Assembly (NCBI RefSeq): GCF_043951855.1
Contig: NZ_JBINJW010000011.1
Location: forward strand, 1-64,000
Length of the DNA: 64,000 nt
Direction of reading: 5' to 3'
Origin: Proteiniclasticum sp043951855
GTDB lineage: Bacteria; Bacillota; Clostridia; Clostridiales; Clostridiaceae
In this document: positions 17,087 to 25,838 of the stretch, piece after piece
Numbering within the stretch: position 1 is the first letter of the stretch
Layout of the letters: each line of letters opens with the position of its first letter
Notes under the pieces: model-generated
The model's database searches: none
Told to the model about the DNA's origin: nothing
Seen by the model: only the letters and a program-made list of their open reading frames with translations
Made by a program: the position numbers and the translations under genes

Positions 17087-18244
17087 ATGAGAGTATATAA
17101 ACTGCAGAGTCTCCACTGCAGAGACTGCGGAGACAGACTGGAACAGAGGCTGAAAAAACTTCCCCACGGGGAAGAGGTGCGCGTGGACTATGAAAAACGG
17201 GAAATCACCGTTCCTGAAAACATGAAAGATGAGGAAGTCAGGCTCATCTTCGCTCAGGAGAAAGTCATCGCCTATCCGAAAGACAAGGAAAAACTCATGG
17301 CTCAGGAAGCCCATACGCATCAGAAAGGTCATGGTCATGATCACGGTCACAGCCATGATGTGGATTTCAGAAATCCCGACAGGTCCGTGAAGAACATCAA
17401 GATCGTATTCTTCCTGAATCTCTTCTTCTCGATTTTTGAAGTGGTCTTCGGTCTTCTCTTCAACTCCATGGCCATCTTATCCGATGCCATACATGATTTC
17501 GGAGATTCCGTTTCCGTTGGACTTTCCTGGATTTTCCAGCGATATTCAAGAAAAGAGCCCAGCAACCGCTTCAGTTTCGGTCATCAGAGATTTTCTCTCA
17601 TGGGTGCACTGATCACTGCCGTGGTCCTTCTTGTAGGTTCCCTCTTCATCTTCGCCAGAAGCATTCCAAGACTGCTGGCACCTGAAGAAGTCAATGCAGA
17701 GGGCATGCTCTTCATCTCTGTTCTTGCCATCGCCATGAACGGGTATGCGGCCTGGCTCTTAAGCAGAGGCACCAGTCAGAACGAGAAAGTGCTGAATGTC
17801 CATATGCTGGAGGATGTTCTGGGCTGGGTGGGCGTACTTGCAGTAAGCATCGTGGTCCGTTACACCAGCTGGTATATACTTGATCCGATTCTATCTCTAC
17901 TCATTGCCGCCTTCATCTTTGTGAAGACACTGCCGCTCTTCATCAGCACCATGCACATCTTCCTGGAAGGCGTCCCCTCTCATGTGGATCTGGACAGACT
18001 GGAAGAAGACATCTTGAAGGTCCATGATGTTCATGCAGTGACCCATCTGCACATCTGGTCCATCGACGGGGAGGAGAACGCCATGAATGCCACCCTTTTC
18101 GTCACCACAGACAGTCAGAGAAAGATCGAAGACATCAAAGAGGAAGTGCGGTTTCTCACCACAGAGCTTCGCGTCAGTCACTCCACCATTGAAATCATCA
18201 GCGACCCTGGAAGGATTGTGAAGCAGGAGAAAAATAAGTCGTGA
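17087..18244 (+). CDS. Cation diffusion facilitator with N-terminal HMA-like domain
   Basis: The 385-aa protein is a fusion. Residues 1-70 look like a heavy-metal-associated domain with Cys11 and Cys14 (HCRDC). A histidine-rich stretch (76-90) follows, then a CDF transporter with the family zinc sites SDAIHDFGD in membrane helix 2 and HMLED in helix 5, and a cytoplasmic C-terminal domain. CDF proteins export zinc, cobalt or similar divalent ions by proton exchange. The Cys pair and His stretch could deliver or sense metal. GAAGGAG precedes the ATG. It is a single plus-strand gene. Confidence 0.92.
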   Translation: MRVYKLQSLHCRDCGDRLEQRLKKLPHGEEVRVDYEKREITVPENMKDEEVRLIFAQEKVIAYPKDKEKLMAQEAHTHQKGHGHDHGHSHDVDFRNPDRSVKNIKIVFFLNLFFSIFEVVFGLLFNSMAILSDAIHDFGDSVSVGLSWIFQRYSRKEPSNRFSFGHQRFSLMGALITAVVLLVGSLFIFARSIPRLLAPEEVNAEGMLFISVLAIAMNGYAAWLLSRGTSQNEKVLNVHMLEDVLGWVGVLAVSIVVRYTSWYILDPILSLLIAAFIFVKTLPLFISTMHIFLEGVPSHVDLDRLEEDILKVHDVHAVTHLHIWSIDGEENAMNATLFVTTDSQRKIEDIKEEVRFLTTELRVSHSTIEIISDPGRIVKQEKNKS

Positions 18245-18260
18245 GGGGCTCATAGGAAAT

Positions 18261-18300
18261 GAAAGAGGAGGTGCATTTCAGCTGCATCTCCTCTTTCTCT
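18261..18300. terminator. Bidirectional terminator between convergent genes
   Basis: The 15-bp stem GAAAGAGGAGGTGCA/TGCATCTCCTCTTTC (one wobble) has a 7-nt loop and T-rich flanks. It separates the CDF gene from the gene ending at 18301. Confidence 0.75.
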
Positions 18301-18783
18301 TTACCTGCCGTCCAGTTCCTTTTCTTTCTTCTCCGCACTTATTCTCTTTCTTCCTTCTTCCGACAGAATCATCTTCTCGTTTCTTCTGAAGCTTCTGATG
18401 TCTTTCAGTGGCCGGAAGCGCAGCGCCGAGTAGTCTTCACTGATGGATATCTGGCTCACCGGTTCATAGCCGTATTCACCGAACACTTCCCAGCCCTTGT
18501 CTCTTGTGATGTCCGAAGTAACCTTTCTGGATGATTTCTTCGGGTAGGATACCCAGAGCAGCGTGTCATCATGAACCTTTTCCATTATGAGAGGCAGCCT
18601 CTCTTTTATTTCCTCCTGAGTATGGAAAAAAGCCAGTATGAAATCCGCTTCTTCCTCTTTCAGGGTATCTTCCACCGGCAGCACGCTTTGAAACTCTTCT
18701 CTCAGATGTTCCAGTATCTCAGGCAGATTCAGCAGATACAGCTTTTCCTCTTTCTTTCTTTTCAGCTTTTTCAGAAGTTCCAT
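18301..18783 (-). CDS. DUF3052-like protein of unknown function
   Basis: The 160-aa soluble protein has the block WVSYPKKSSRKVTSDITRD near residue 77 followed by GYEPVSQISISEDYSALRFRP near 104, which I recognise from DUF3052-type proteins. No catalytic motif is evident. The tail is rich in Lys, Arg and Glu. GAGGGAG precedes the ATG. It sits 41 nt downstream of the radical SAM gene and is probably co-transcribed with it. Confidence 0.55.
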   Translation of the reverse strand: MELLKKLKRKKEEKLYLLNLPEILEHLREEFQSVLPVEDTLKEEEADFILAFFHTQEEIKERLPLIMEKVHDDTLLWVSYPKKSSRKVTSDITRDKGWEVFGEYGYEPVSQISISEDYSALRFRPLKDIRSFRRNEKMILSEEGRKRISAEKKEKELDGR

Positions 18784-18824
18784 ATGATCTCCCTCTTTCC
18801 TATGATTCTGATGTTGATGCAGGT

Positions 18825-19730
18825 TTATACGCCTTCTCCATCAAAGACAGGGATAAAGCTCTCATCCTGAGTCTCTTCTTCCTGAATGAATGCATTTCTG
18901 ATTCTGATGAGCTTTGCAAACATCACTAGCTCATCATACTCTTCCTTTGTCACTTTTCTTTTCAGTTCGGGGTAGTTATCCAGCGTCAGCATGGGCGTGT
19001 ACAGATTCATGATGCTGATGAAGATCTTTTCCCCATAGGTATCCTGAAGATACGTCAGAATATCCTTGGAGTCATCAAGATAACCCGGCAGGCTCAGATG
19101 GCGCACGATGGTTCCCTTCATCATGATGCCTTCCTCACTGAAAACCGGTTCTCCGGTCTGTCTTACCATCTCTTCTATGGCAGGCCTGGCATACGCTTCA
19201 TAATCTCCACACCTGGAGTATCTCGAAGCGATTCCAGTATCCATGTACTTGAAATCCGGCAGATAGATGTCGATGAGCCCATCGAGGAGTTTCAGCGTCT
19301 CCACTTTCTCATATCCGCTGCTGTTGTAGACCACAGGAAGAAACAGACCATTTTTCTTTGCCTCTTTTATGGCCATAACGATCTGAGGAACATAATGGCT
19401 CGGGGTCACAAGATTGATGTTGTTTGCCCCTTTCTCCTGCAGCTCCAGAAAGATTTCAGCCAGCCTCGAAACGGAAATATACTTTCCTTTTCTGCCTGAG
19501 GCGATCTCATGGTTCTGACAGAAGACGCAGCCCATGGCGCATCCGGAAAAGAATACGGTACCTGAGCCATTTTCACCCGACAGACAGGGCTCCTCCCACA
19601 TATGGAGAGCTGCCCGCGCCACAAGAAGCTCACTTGAGACTCCACAGGATCCGATTTCCCCCTGATTGCGATTGACGCTGCAGCTTCTGGGACAGAGGGT
19701 GCAGCTGTCTAATAATTTCATGTATTCCAT
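18825..19730 (-). CDS. Radical SAM protein, pyruvate formate-lyase-activase-like (COG1313 type)
   Basis: This 301-aa protein has the radical SAM cluster motif CAMGCVFC (Cys64, Cys68, Cys71) and an N-terminal cysteine group (Cys10, 13, 17 and 29). It resembles PflA-related proteins of unknown target, lacking the long ferredoxin insert of true glycyl-radical activases. It would use S-adenosylmethionine and an iron-sulfur cluster to make a radical. The start has AGGAG 7 nt upstream. No glycyl-radical enzyme gene is in the window, so no partner can be proposed. Confidence 0.85.
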   Translation of the reverse strand: MEYMKLLDSCTLCPRSCSVNRNQGEIGSCGVSSELLVARAALHMWEEPCLSGENGSGTVFFSGCAMGCVFCQNHEIASGRKGKYISVSRLAEIFLELQEKGANNINLVTPSHYVPQIVMAIKEAKKNGLFLPVVYNSSGYEKVETLKLLDGLIDIYLPDFKYMDTGIASRYSRCGDYEAYARPAIEEMVRQTGEPVFSEEGIMMKGTIVRHLSLPGYLDDSKDILTYLQDTYGEKIFISIMNLYTPMLTLDNYPELKRKVTKEEYDELVMFAKLIRIRNAFIQEEETQDESFIPVFDGEGV

Positions 19731-19867
19731 TTCGATCTCCTACTCTTCACTTAATCTATACTTCATTATAGCGAAAAGACGACTCATTTAGAATAGCGCA
19801 GGTTCTCCACTTTCCATCAACACGTGGAATGTAATGGTTTTGTTCCAGTTTTCTCAGACACCGCTGT

Positions 19868-19873
19868 TATAAT
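19868..19873 (+). promoter_or_regulatory. Candidate -10 box of the small exported protein gene
   Basis: A perfect TATAAT lies 29 nt upstream of the ATG at 19902. A -35 is weak (TTGTTC 22 nt away, or TTCCAG 19 nt away). Confidence 0.35.
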
Positions 19874-19901
19874 GAACCTATCGGTCATGGAGGTGATGTG
19901 C

Positions 19902-20270
19902 ATGAAAAAAAGAACCCTGCTCTTCTCTCTGCTGCTTCTTATGGCGGTATTTCTTCTGATAGGAGCAAAGCCACTGCTGACGCAGGAAGATCACACAGTT
20001 TCTGTATTATCAGGAGCTCTGAGACTCGCGTTCAGTGACGAGGATTTTCTGCAGTATGATGAGGACGCTCAGCAGCTCTACTATATTTCTGAAACGGGTG
20101 CGGATGAGGCACTCCTTTCATCCCTTCCGGTTCTCAAAGGATATGCATTCACTGAACAGATGGGTTCCGGGTATATTTTCACGGAAGAGAACAACCAGGA
20201 ACATAAAGTCGTCGTCTCAGCAACACAGTTTTCCCGTTTCTTCAGAATCTGGAAGATTCCCAGAAGATGA
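19902..20270 (+). CDS. Small exported or membrane-anchored protein, unknown function
   Basis: This is 122 aa from the ATG at 19902, which has GGAGGTGATG just upstream; an earlier in-frame ATG has no such site. The N-terminus is a basic start plus one hydrophobic segment (KKRTLLFSLLLLMAVFLLIGA), so it is exported or anchored. The rest is acidic with no motif I recognise. It stands alone on the plus strand and faces the sugar ABC operon. Function unknown. Confidence 0.65.
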   Translation: MKKRTLLFSLLLLMAVFLLIGAKPLLTQEDHTVSVLSGALRLAFSDEDFLQYDEDAQQLYYISETGADEALLSSLPVLKGYAFTEQMGSGYIFTEENNQEHKVVVSATQFSRFFRIWKIPRR

Positions 20271-20315
20271 CAGGATGTTTCTGAATCATGAACCTGAACT
20301 AATCATAGAAAGAAT

Positions 20316-20361
20316 AAAACAGAGACCTGAAAATCCGTATGGATTTCCGGTCTCTGTTTAT
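20316..20361. terminator. Bidirectional terminator
   Basis: The stem AAACAGAGACC/GGTCTCTGTTT extends inward with an imperfect second stem and is flanked by A- and T-rich runs. It separates the convergent small exported gene and the sugar ABC operon. Confidence 0.75.
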
Positions 20362-20395
20362 TCATCTACACTCTTTTATTCTCTTTCTTCCATCC

Positions 20396-21574
20396 TTATT
20401 TGCTCTTGTTTCTTGTCTGTACATCAAAGATGACTGCAAGGATGAGAATGGCACCTCTTATGATGTACTGATAGGATGCCCCAACATTAAGAAGGTTCAT
20501 ACCACTGGTCAGTGAAGCCATGACAAGGGCTCCGATAATGGACCCTGTGACTCTGCCCACACCACCCGCTGCGGAAACGCCTCCGACATAAGCGGATGCG
20601 ATGGCATCCAGTTCAAATCCGGTACCGGCTGTTACGGTGGCGGACTGAAGTCTTGCAGTGAAAAGAATTCCGGATAAGGCTGCCAGCATACTCATGGATG
20701 CGAAAACGAAAAGCGTGACTTTCTTCACATCGATTCCACTGAGCTTCGCTGCTTCATCATTTCCACCCACCGCATAGATATGTCTTCCCAGAACCGTTTT
20801 TGTGGTCACGAAATGATAGATCGCCACCACGACGAGTACGATGACCACGGTCCAGGAAAGCCCGTTGTAATCGGAAAGGATGTATGTGACGTATCCTATG
20901 AGAAAGGACACGAAAACCATCTTGATATAGAAGATCTTGATGGGCACCACTTCAAAATTGTACTTGAGCTTATTCCTTCGGTTTTTAAACTGGGACCAGA
21001 TATAATACACGATGAAAAGCGCACCGAGAACCAGCGTCAGGGTATGAAAACCTGGAATCAGCTTGAAAGGATCCGGTATATATCCGACACCGATGTTGTT
21101 GAAGAACTGATTCGGAACAATGATGGTTCCGGTTCTTGAAGTAACCTGGAGCAACGCTCCTCTGAATATGAGCATTCCCGCCAGTGTTACAACGAAAGCA
21201 GGAATCTGCAGCTTCGCAACCAGAAAGCCGTTGAAGAGTCCTATGAGGACACCCAGCAGCAGTACGACTGGAATCACGACAAGTACCGGCAGATTGTATG
21301 ACACAAGCAGTGTAGCTGCCACAGCACCTAGAAATCCTGCCACAAATCCTACGGAAAGGTCGATGTGCTTGATGACCAGAATCAGCGTCATACCTACAGC
21401 AAGCACTGCAATGTATCCCATGGAGTTGATCAGATTACTGATGTTTCTGGGAGACATGAATACTCCATCACTCAGAATGGAAAACACAAGCATGATGGCA
21501 AACAGCGCAATGAACATGCCGTATTCTCTGATGTTCTTTTTCAGCATGGTTTTAAGATCATTTAAAAGTTCCAT
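20396..21574 (-). CDS. mmsB: Multiple monosaccharide ABC transporter, permease
   Basis: The 392-aa polytopic protein is a ribose/xylose-type permease of the MmsB/GguB group, longer than RbsC because of an extra membrane region between residues 165 and 235. Recognisable blocks are VLAVGMTLILVIKHIDLSVG (73-92) and ASAYVGGVSAAGGVGRVTGS (near 325). It is the last gene of a binding protein-ATPase-permease operon and imports monosaccharides such as xylose, arabinose, galactose or glucose. AGGAGG precedes the ATG. Confidence 0.92.
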   Translation of the reverse strand: MELLNDLKTMLKKNIREYGMFIALFAIMLVFSILSDGVFMSPRNISNLINSMGYIAVLAVGMTLILVIKHIDLSVGFVAGFLGAVAATLLVSYNLPVLVVIPVVLLLGVLIGLFNGFLVAKLQIPAFVVTLAGMLIFRGALLQVTSRTGTIIVPNQFFNNIGVGYIPDPFKLIPGFHTLTLVLGALFIVYYIWSQFKNRRNKLKYNFEVVPIKIFYIKMVFVSFLIGYVTYILSDYNGLSWTVVIVLVVVAIYHFVTTKTVLGRHIYAVGGNDEAAKLSGIDVKKVTLFVFASMSMLAALSGILFTARLQSATVTAGTGFELDAIASAYVGGVSAAGGVGRVTGSIIGALVMASLTSGMNLLNVGASYQYIIRGAILILAVIFDVQTRNKSK

Positions 21575-21597
21575 ATATTTTTTCCTCCTCCACTTAT

Positions 21598-23133
21598 TCA
21601 GACTGTCGCAAGTTCCATGATCTTATCCTGAGTGGCTTCTTCCACACCAAGTTCACCAGTGATCTTTCCTTCTGCCACCACATAGATGCGATCACTCATG
21701 CCCAGTATTTCGGGAAGCTCCGAGGAAATCATAATGATGCTCATGCCTTCTGCAATCAGACTGTTGATGATGGTGTAGATTTCAAACTTCGCACCTACAT
21801 CGATTCCTCTAGTCGGTTCGTCTAGAATAAGTACCTGAGGTCTCGTGTTAAGCCATTTTCCAATGGATACCTTCTGCTGATTTCCACCACTGAGATTTCT
21901 TGTGAGCTGTTCTACAGAAGGAGTCTTGATGTTCAGTGATTTTCTGTAATATTCTCCCACGTTGATTTCTTCATTCTCATTGACAACCCCTCTGCTGGAA
22001 ATGGCTTTGAGGTTTGCCATGGAAATGTTGTGTTTGATGTCCTGAAGAAGAATGAGCCCTTCCGCTTTACGATCTTCAGTGACGTAGGCGATGCCTGCTT
22101 TGATGGCATCCTTGGGATGATGAAAGTTCATGACTTCACCATTGAGAACTATTTCCCCATCCATCCTGAATCCTTTGGGATTGCCGAAGATGCTGGTGGC
22201 CAGTTCTGTTCGACCTGCGCCTATGAGCCCTGCTATACCCACAACTTCTCCCTTTTTCGTATGAATGCTGACGTTCTTCAGCACCTGTTTCCCGTTCTTG
22301 GGATTCACTGCATTAAGATTTCTTACTTCAAGCGTGACTTCGCCGATATTTTTCACCAGTCTCTTCGGGAAAATATCATCAATGGCTCTACCGACCATGT
22401 TTCGAATGAGAACAGGTTCCGAGATCTCACCTTTCTCTTTGGAAAGGGAACAGATTGTTTTTCCGTCTCGTAATACGGTTACCGTATCCGCGATCTGTAT
22501 CACTTCCTTCAGCTTGTGGGAAATCATGATGGACGTCACACCCTCTTCCTTCAGTTCCTGAAGAAGCTTCAGAAGATTTTCCGAGTCATCGTCATTCAGC
22601 GCTGCTGTAGGCTCGTCCAGAATAATGAGACTTACATTCTTGCTGAAGGCCTTGGCGATTTCGATGAGCTGCTGTTTACCAACGCCAAGCTCCTTGATCT
22701 TCGTTTCGGGATTGACGTTCAGTCTTACTTTTTTCAGCATCTCCCCGGACATCTTGATGGTTTCATTCCAGTCGATGACTCTGCCTTTTCTGATCTCATG
22801 TCCCAGATAGATATTTTCGTACACGGAAAGTTCCGGTATAAGTGCCAGTTCCTGATATATGATTGCAACTCCAGCTTTTTCACTATCCTGTATCCCCTGG
22901 AATTTCTGTATTTCATCGTTAAGTATAATGTCTCCTTCATAGGAACCATAAGGCCATACGCCTGATAAAACCTTCATCAGTGTGGATTTGCCGGCTCCGT
23001 TCTCGCCTACCAGACAGTGAATTTCACCTCGTTTGACTTTGAAATTCACATTGTCCAGCGCTTTCACGCCTGGAAACTCCTTGGTGATGTTTTTCATTTC
23101 CAGAATGTAGTCTGTCTTAAGGGCTTTCTCCAT
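21598..23133 (-). CDS. mmsA: Multiple monosaccharide ABC transporter, double ATPase
   Basis: This 511-aa sugar ABC ATPase has two nucleotide-binding domains. The first has Walker A GENGAGKST near 43-51 and signature ELGVGKQQLIEIA. The second has degenerate Walker A GLIGAGRTE and a good signature LSGGNQQKVSIGKW, as usual for RbsA/MglA relatives. It energises MmsB. It follows the binding protein gene after a hairpin that may lower its level. Confidence 0.93.
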   Translation of the reverse strand: MEKALKTDYILEMKNITKEFPGVKALDNVNFKVKRGEIHCLVGENGAGKSTLMKVLSGVWPYGSYEGDIILNDEIQKFQGIQDSEKAGVAIIYQELALIPELSVYENIYLGHEIRKGRVIDWNETIKMSGEMLKKVRLNVNPETKIKELGVGKQQLIEIAKAFSKNVSLIILDEPTAALNDDDSENLLKLLQELKEEGVTSIMISHKLKEVIQIADTVTVLRDGKTICSLSKEKGEISEPVLIRNMVGRAIDDIFPKRLVKNIGEVTLEVRNLNAVNPKNGKQVLKNVSIHTKKGEVVGIAGLIGAGRTELATSIFGNPKGFRMDGEIVLNGEVMNFHHPKDAIKAGIAYVTEDRKAEGLILLQDIKHNISMANLKAISSRGVVNENEEINVGEYYRKSLNIKTPSVEQLTRNLSGGNQQKVSIGKWLNTRPQVLILDEPTRGIDVGAKFEIYTIINSLIAEGMSIIMISSELPEILGMSDRIYVVAEGKITGELGVEEATQDKIMELATV

Positions 23134-23224
23134 AATATATCCCTCTCCTCTGTTTCGCGTAAATCATCTTACTGTGCAGAAAACATCAGGATAATTCAAC
23201 CCTGTTTCCCCACAATATCATAAA

Positions 23225-23252
23225 TAGTGAAAGCCTTTGGGGGCTTTCACTA
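23225..23252 (-). terminator. Intercistronic attenuator hairpin
   Basis: TAGTGAAAGCC pairs with GGCTTTCACTA around a 6-nt loop between the binding-protein and ATPase genes, followed by TTTATG. It probably allows partial termination so that the binding protein is in excess. Confidence 0.6.
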
Positions 23253-23287
23253 TCATGATCATTTAAGATTTGAATTCAGACTGTCTG

Positions 23288-24409
23288 TTATTCCAGTCCG
23301 GTAAATTCAGAAGCTTCGTAGTATCCTGAGTCGATCAGCGCTGCTTTAACGTTATCCTGGTCTACAGTAATAACTTCTGTCTGCTTTGCAGGAACTTCCT
23401 TGGACTTATTGTCATAAGCTCCAGTAGTTCCAGGTGTTTCACCCTTCAGGATGGAAACTGCCATATCAATGGAGTCTTTCACAAGTGTTCTTACATCCTT
23501 GAAAACCGTCATGGACTGTTTGCCGTCGATGATGTACTGTACAGAAGCCATTTCAGCATCCTGCCCTGTAACCACAAAACTTGAAACGTCGCTGTCTGTT
23601 GCAAATGTGTCAGCAATGGATCTTGCTGTACCATCATTTGGTGCCAGTATAAATACATCACCCTTGTCAGCTGCTGTAGCTGCTGTCAGATGTGATTCCG
23701 CTTTGTTCTTTGCTTCATTGAAATCCCAGTTTGTTGTGATCTGACCGATGATCTTGGACATTTCGTCTCTTGTCAGTTCCGCTTTATCCTGAAGATTTAC
23801 TGCTTCTGGTGAATTCTTGATTACAAATGTTCCATCTGCAATCTTAGGCTGAAGTACACTCCATGCTCCTTCAAAGAACAGGAATGCGTTGTTGTCAGAA
23901 GCTGCGCCAGCATACAGATACAGCGGATTGTCTGTTCCGGATGCTTTGTCAATGAGATACTGACCCTGCGCTGCACCTACAGCGATGGAGTCAAATGTCA
24001 CATAATAGTCCACTGCGTCTGTTCCTGTGATCAGTCTGTCATAGGAAATGACTTTCACGCCTTCTGCGGCGGCGGCATCGGCAGCTGCTGCTGCGGCATC
24101 TCCGTCATGTGGACAGATGATGAGCACATCGATTCCTTTTGTGAGCAGTGACTCTACATTTTCTTTTTCCTTTGCTGAAGATCCCTGGCTGAATAGAATC
24201 TCTACAGAGTATTCGGTTTCATCTAGAGCTTCCATGAATCTGGTTTCATCCTGGACCCATCTTGGCTCGTCTTTTGTGGGAAGAACAATACCGATATCTA
24301 CGGTACCATCGTTGTCACCATCGTCTGTTCCTGAAGAACAGCCTATTGAGAGTAACATCATGCTGGAAAGCAGTGCAGATAGGATGACAAGTTTACGATT
24401 CTTTTTCAT
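23288..24409 (-). CDS. chvE: Monosaccharide-binding lipoprotein
   Basis: This is 373 aa from the ATG at 24409, where GAGAGGGG precedes by about 8 nt; the open frame reaches farther upstream without a ribosome site. It has a lipoprotein signal (LLSIGC lipobox) and a periplasmic-binding type-1 sugar domain with IGIVLPTKDEPRW and PNDGTARSIADTF. It resembles the ChvE/XylF group. It is the first gene of the operon, behind a strong promoter with an operator-like palindrome. Confidence 0.92.
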   Translation of the reverse strand: MKKNRKLVILSALLSSMMLLSIGCSSGTDDGDNDGTVDIGIVLPTKDEPRWVQDETRFMEALDETEYSVEILFSQGSSAKEKENVESLLTKGIDVLIICPHDGDAAAAAADAAAAEGVKVISYDRLITGTDAVDYYVTFDSIAVGAAQGQYLIDKASGTDNPLYLYAGAASDNNAFLFFEGAWSVLQPKIADGTFVIKNSPEAVNLQDKAELTRDEMSKIIGQITTNWDFNEAKNKAESHLTAATAADKGDVFILAPNDGTARSIADTFATDSDVSSFVVTGQDAEMASVQYIIDGKQSMTVFKDVRTLVKDSIDMAVSILKGETPGTTGAYDNKSKEVPAKQTEVITVDQDNVKAALIDSGYYEASEFTGLE

Positions 24410-24551
24410 TCTTTTTTCCCCTCTCTTGATCTGACAAATAAACGCATAAAAAGAATCATTTAAAGAATTTTCAGTCATTTCCAGCTCAGCCCGGTCAGAT
24501 ATGACTTTCATTTCAGTAAATGGCTATTCTTCGCCTTATTTGTCTTTTTTT

Positions 24552-24575
24552 GAACAATCTATGAATTTATTGTTC
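24552..24575 (-). promoter_or_regulatory. Operator-like inverted repeat at the sugar ABC promoter
   Basis: GAACAAT and ATTGTTC (perfect 7-bp arms, 10-nt spacer) lie just downstream of the -10 box, over the expected transcription start. The position suits a repressor that blocks initiation, such as a ROK or LacI family sugar regulator, but no regulator gene is adjacent. Confidence 0.5.
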
Positions 24576-24581
24576 GTCTTT

Positions 24582-24610
24582 ATTTTAACCAAAGGTGAAA
24601 CCGTTGTCAA
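24582..24610 (-). promoter_or_regulatory. Strong sigma-70 promoter of the sugar ABC operon
   Basis: On the minus strand TTGACA (24610-24605) and TAAAAT (24587-24582) are spaced by exactly 17 nt. The start should be near 24575, giving a leader of about 165 nt before the binding-protein ATG. Confidence 0.75.
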
Positions 24611-24851
24611 TCCTGTTCGTACATGTTTAAGAAATAAGAAAATTTTCCTGATAATAAGGCTTGTAAAAAGACTAATGTTTATTAATTGCATACATAATTC
24701 TCTTATTTCACATTTGAAATATATATCATATTCATGACTGATCAAAAGCAGTACAGTTTCTATGGAAAGTCTATGGAAACAGATCACACAAGGAGATCTG
24801 AGTTCTGATCTCACGCAATAAGATATGCATCGAAGTGATTTCATGAAGGAT

Positions 24852-24899
24852 GAATGAGGACATGAAATTCTTACCGCTCAGAAATTCATGTCCTCATTC
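24852..24899. terminator. Long hairpin past the prenyltransferase-fold gene
   Basis: A 19-bp stem with one mismatch (24852-24870 with 24881-24899) lies just past the stop at 24917. The T-rich side (CGTTTTCTCTT) is on the plus strand, so the minus-strand terminator role is uncertain. Confidence 0.45.
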
Positions 24900-24916
24900 C
24901 GTTTTCTCTTATATGA

Positions 24917-25807
24917 CTACAGGTCCTCCAGCCTGCCAAAGGCTTTCAGAAGAAGAAGATTCCTGATGGTCACATCTGCTCTCCACCAGTTTCTGGCAAC
25001 AGCGAAGGCTTCAGGGTAACTTCCCCAGGACCAGTTGATTTCCCAGTACCCGTCTGAATGAAGGGATCGTTCCAGCGCATCAAGCTCCATCCTGAGAAGC
25101 TCCTTGATCTCCTTCTGCTTCAGAAGAGGATGACTGCCATCCCGTATGAAGGCAGAAGGTCTGCAGGTATACTCCTTCCAGTTGTCCGGGTCTTTTTCTA
25201 TGATCTTCGCCTCCAGCTTATTCAGTCTCTCCTCATCCAGATAGGCTCGAATGCTTTCAAGACAGATCAGATCATGCATGGATGGGTCTTTCGCGTTTAC
25301 GAATTCCTCTTTCATGGATTCCATCTCATTCAAAGCCAGCATATAGAGGTCTGACTTGTAATCCCCGAAATCCAGAATGAACCTCAGAATCGATGCAGTG
25401 GGATTAAACGGGGTGATCGTCCCTTCCCCTGCTGTTTCCCACCAGTGTGCATGGGGATAACTGCTGTTTTCAGGCACTGAAAACAGCCACTTATGGCCTT
25501 TCTTCCCCTGTCCGGATTCCAGATACTTCAGCATTTCAACAATCATGGGATGCTTCCTGTTGCTGTGTCCGATTTCTCTCAGAATCTCCGCAGCCCGATT
25601 TGTGGTGATGGGTGTTGAACCTGGATTCCATGAATCCGGTTCAAGCCCATGACCGAAACCGCCGTCCTCATTCTGATAAAAGGAAAGCATCTTCAGCACT
25701 TCTTCACTGTCCCTGTGCTCAAAATGAAATTCCCATCTGGCCAGATCCAGCGGTCTGGCATTGCGATAGATCCAGTTTCTTATATTCTGATAACCATTGT
25801 AATCCAT
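24917..25807 (-). CDS. Prenyltransferase/squalene-cyclase-fold protein, unknown function
   Basis: This is 296 aa from the ATG at 25807, preceded by GAGGAGG 8 nt upstream. The sequence has the helical-repeat look of terpenoid cyclase and prenyltransferase-like alpha/alpha barrels, with a QNEDGGFGHGLEPD block near residue 44 recalling QW-type repeats and many Trp residues (WEF, HAHWWET, YWEINWSWG). No DXDD or DDXXD catalytic motif is visible, so cyclase activity is doubtful. It begins 31 nt after the end of the next upstream gene and is probably co-transcribed. Function unknown. Confidence 0.55.
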   Translation of the reverse strand: MDYNGYQNIRNWIYRNARPLDLARWEFHFEHRDSEEVLKMLSFYQNEDGGFGHGLEPDSWNPGSTPITTNRAAEILREIGHSNRKHPMIVEMLKYLESGQGKKGHKWLFSVPENSSYPHAHWWETAGEGTITPFNPTASILRFILDFGDYKSDLYMLALNEMESMKEEFVNAKDPSMHDLICLESIRAYLDEERLNKLEAKIIEKDPDNWKEYTCRPSAFIRDGSHPLLKQKEIKELLRMELDALERSLHSDGYWEINWSWGSYPEAFAVARNWWRADVTIRNLLLLKAFGRLEDL

Positions 25808-25838
25808 CTGTTGTCCTCCTCTCAGACAGAACTTCCTG

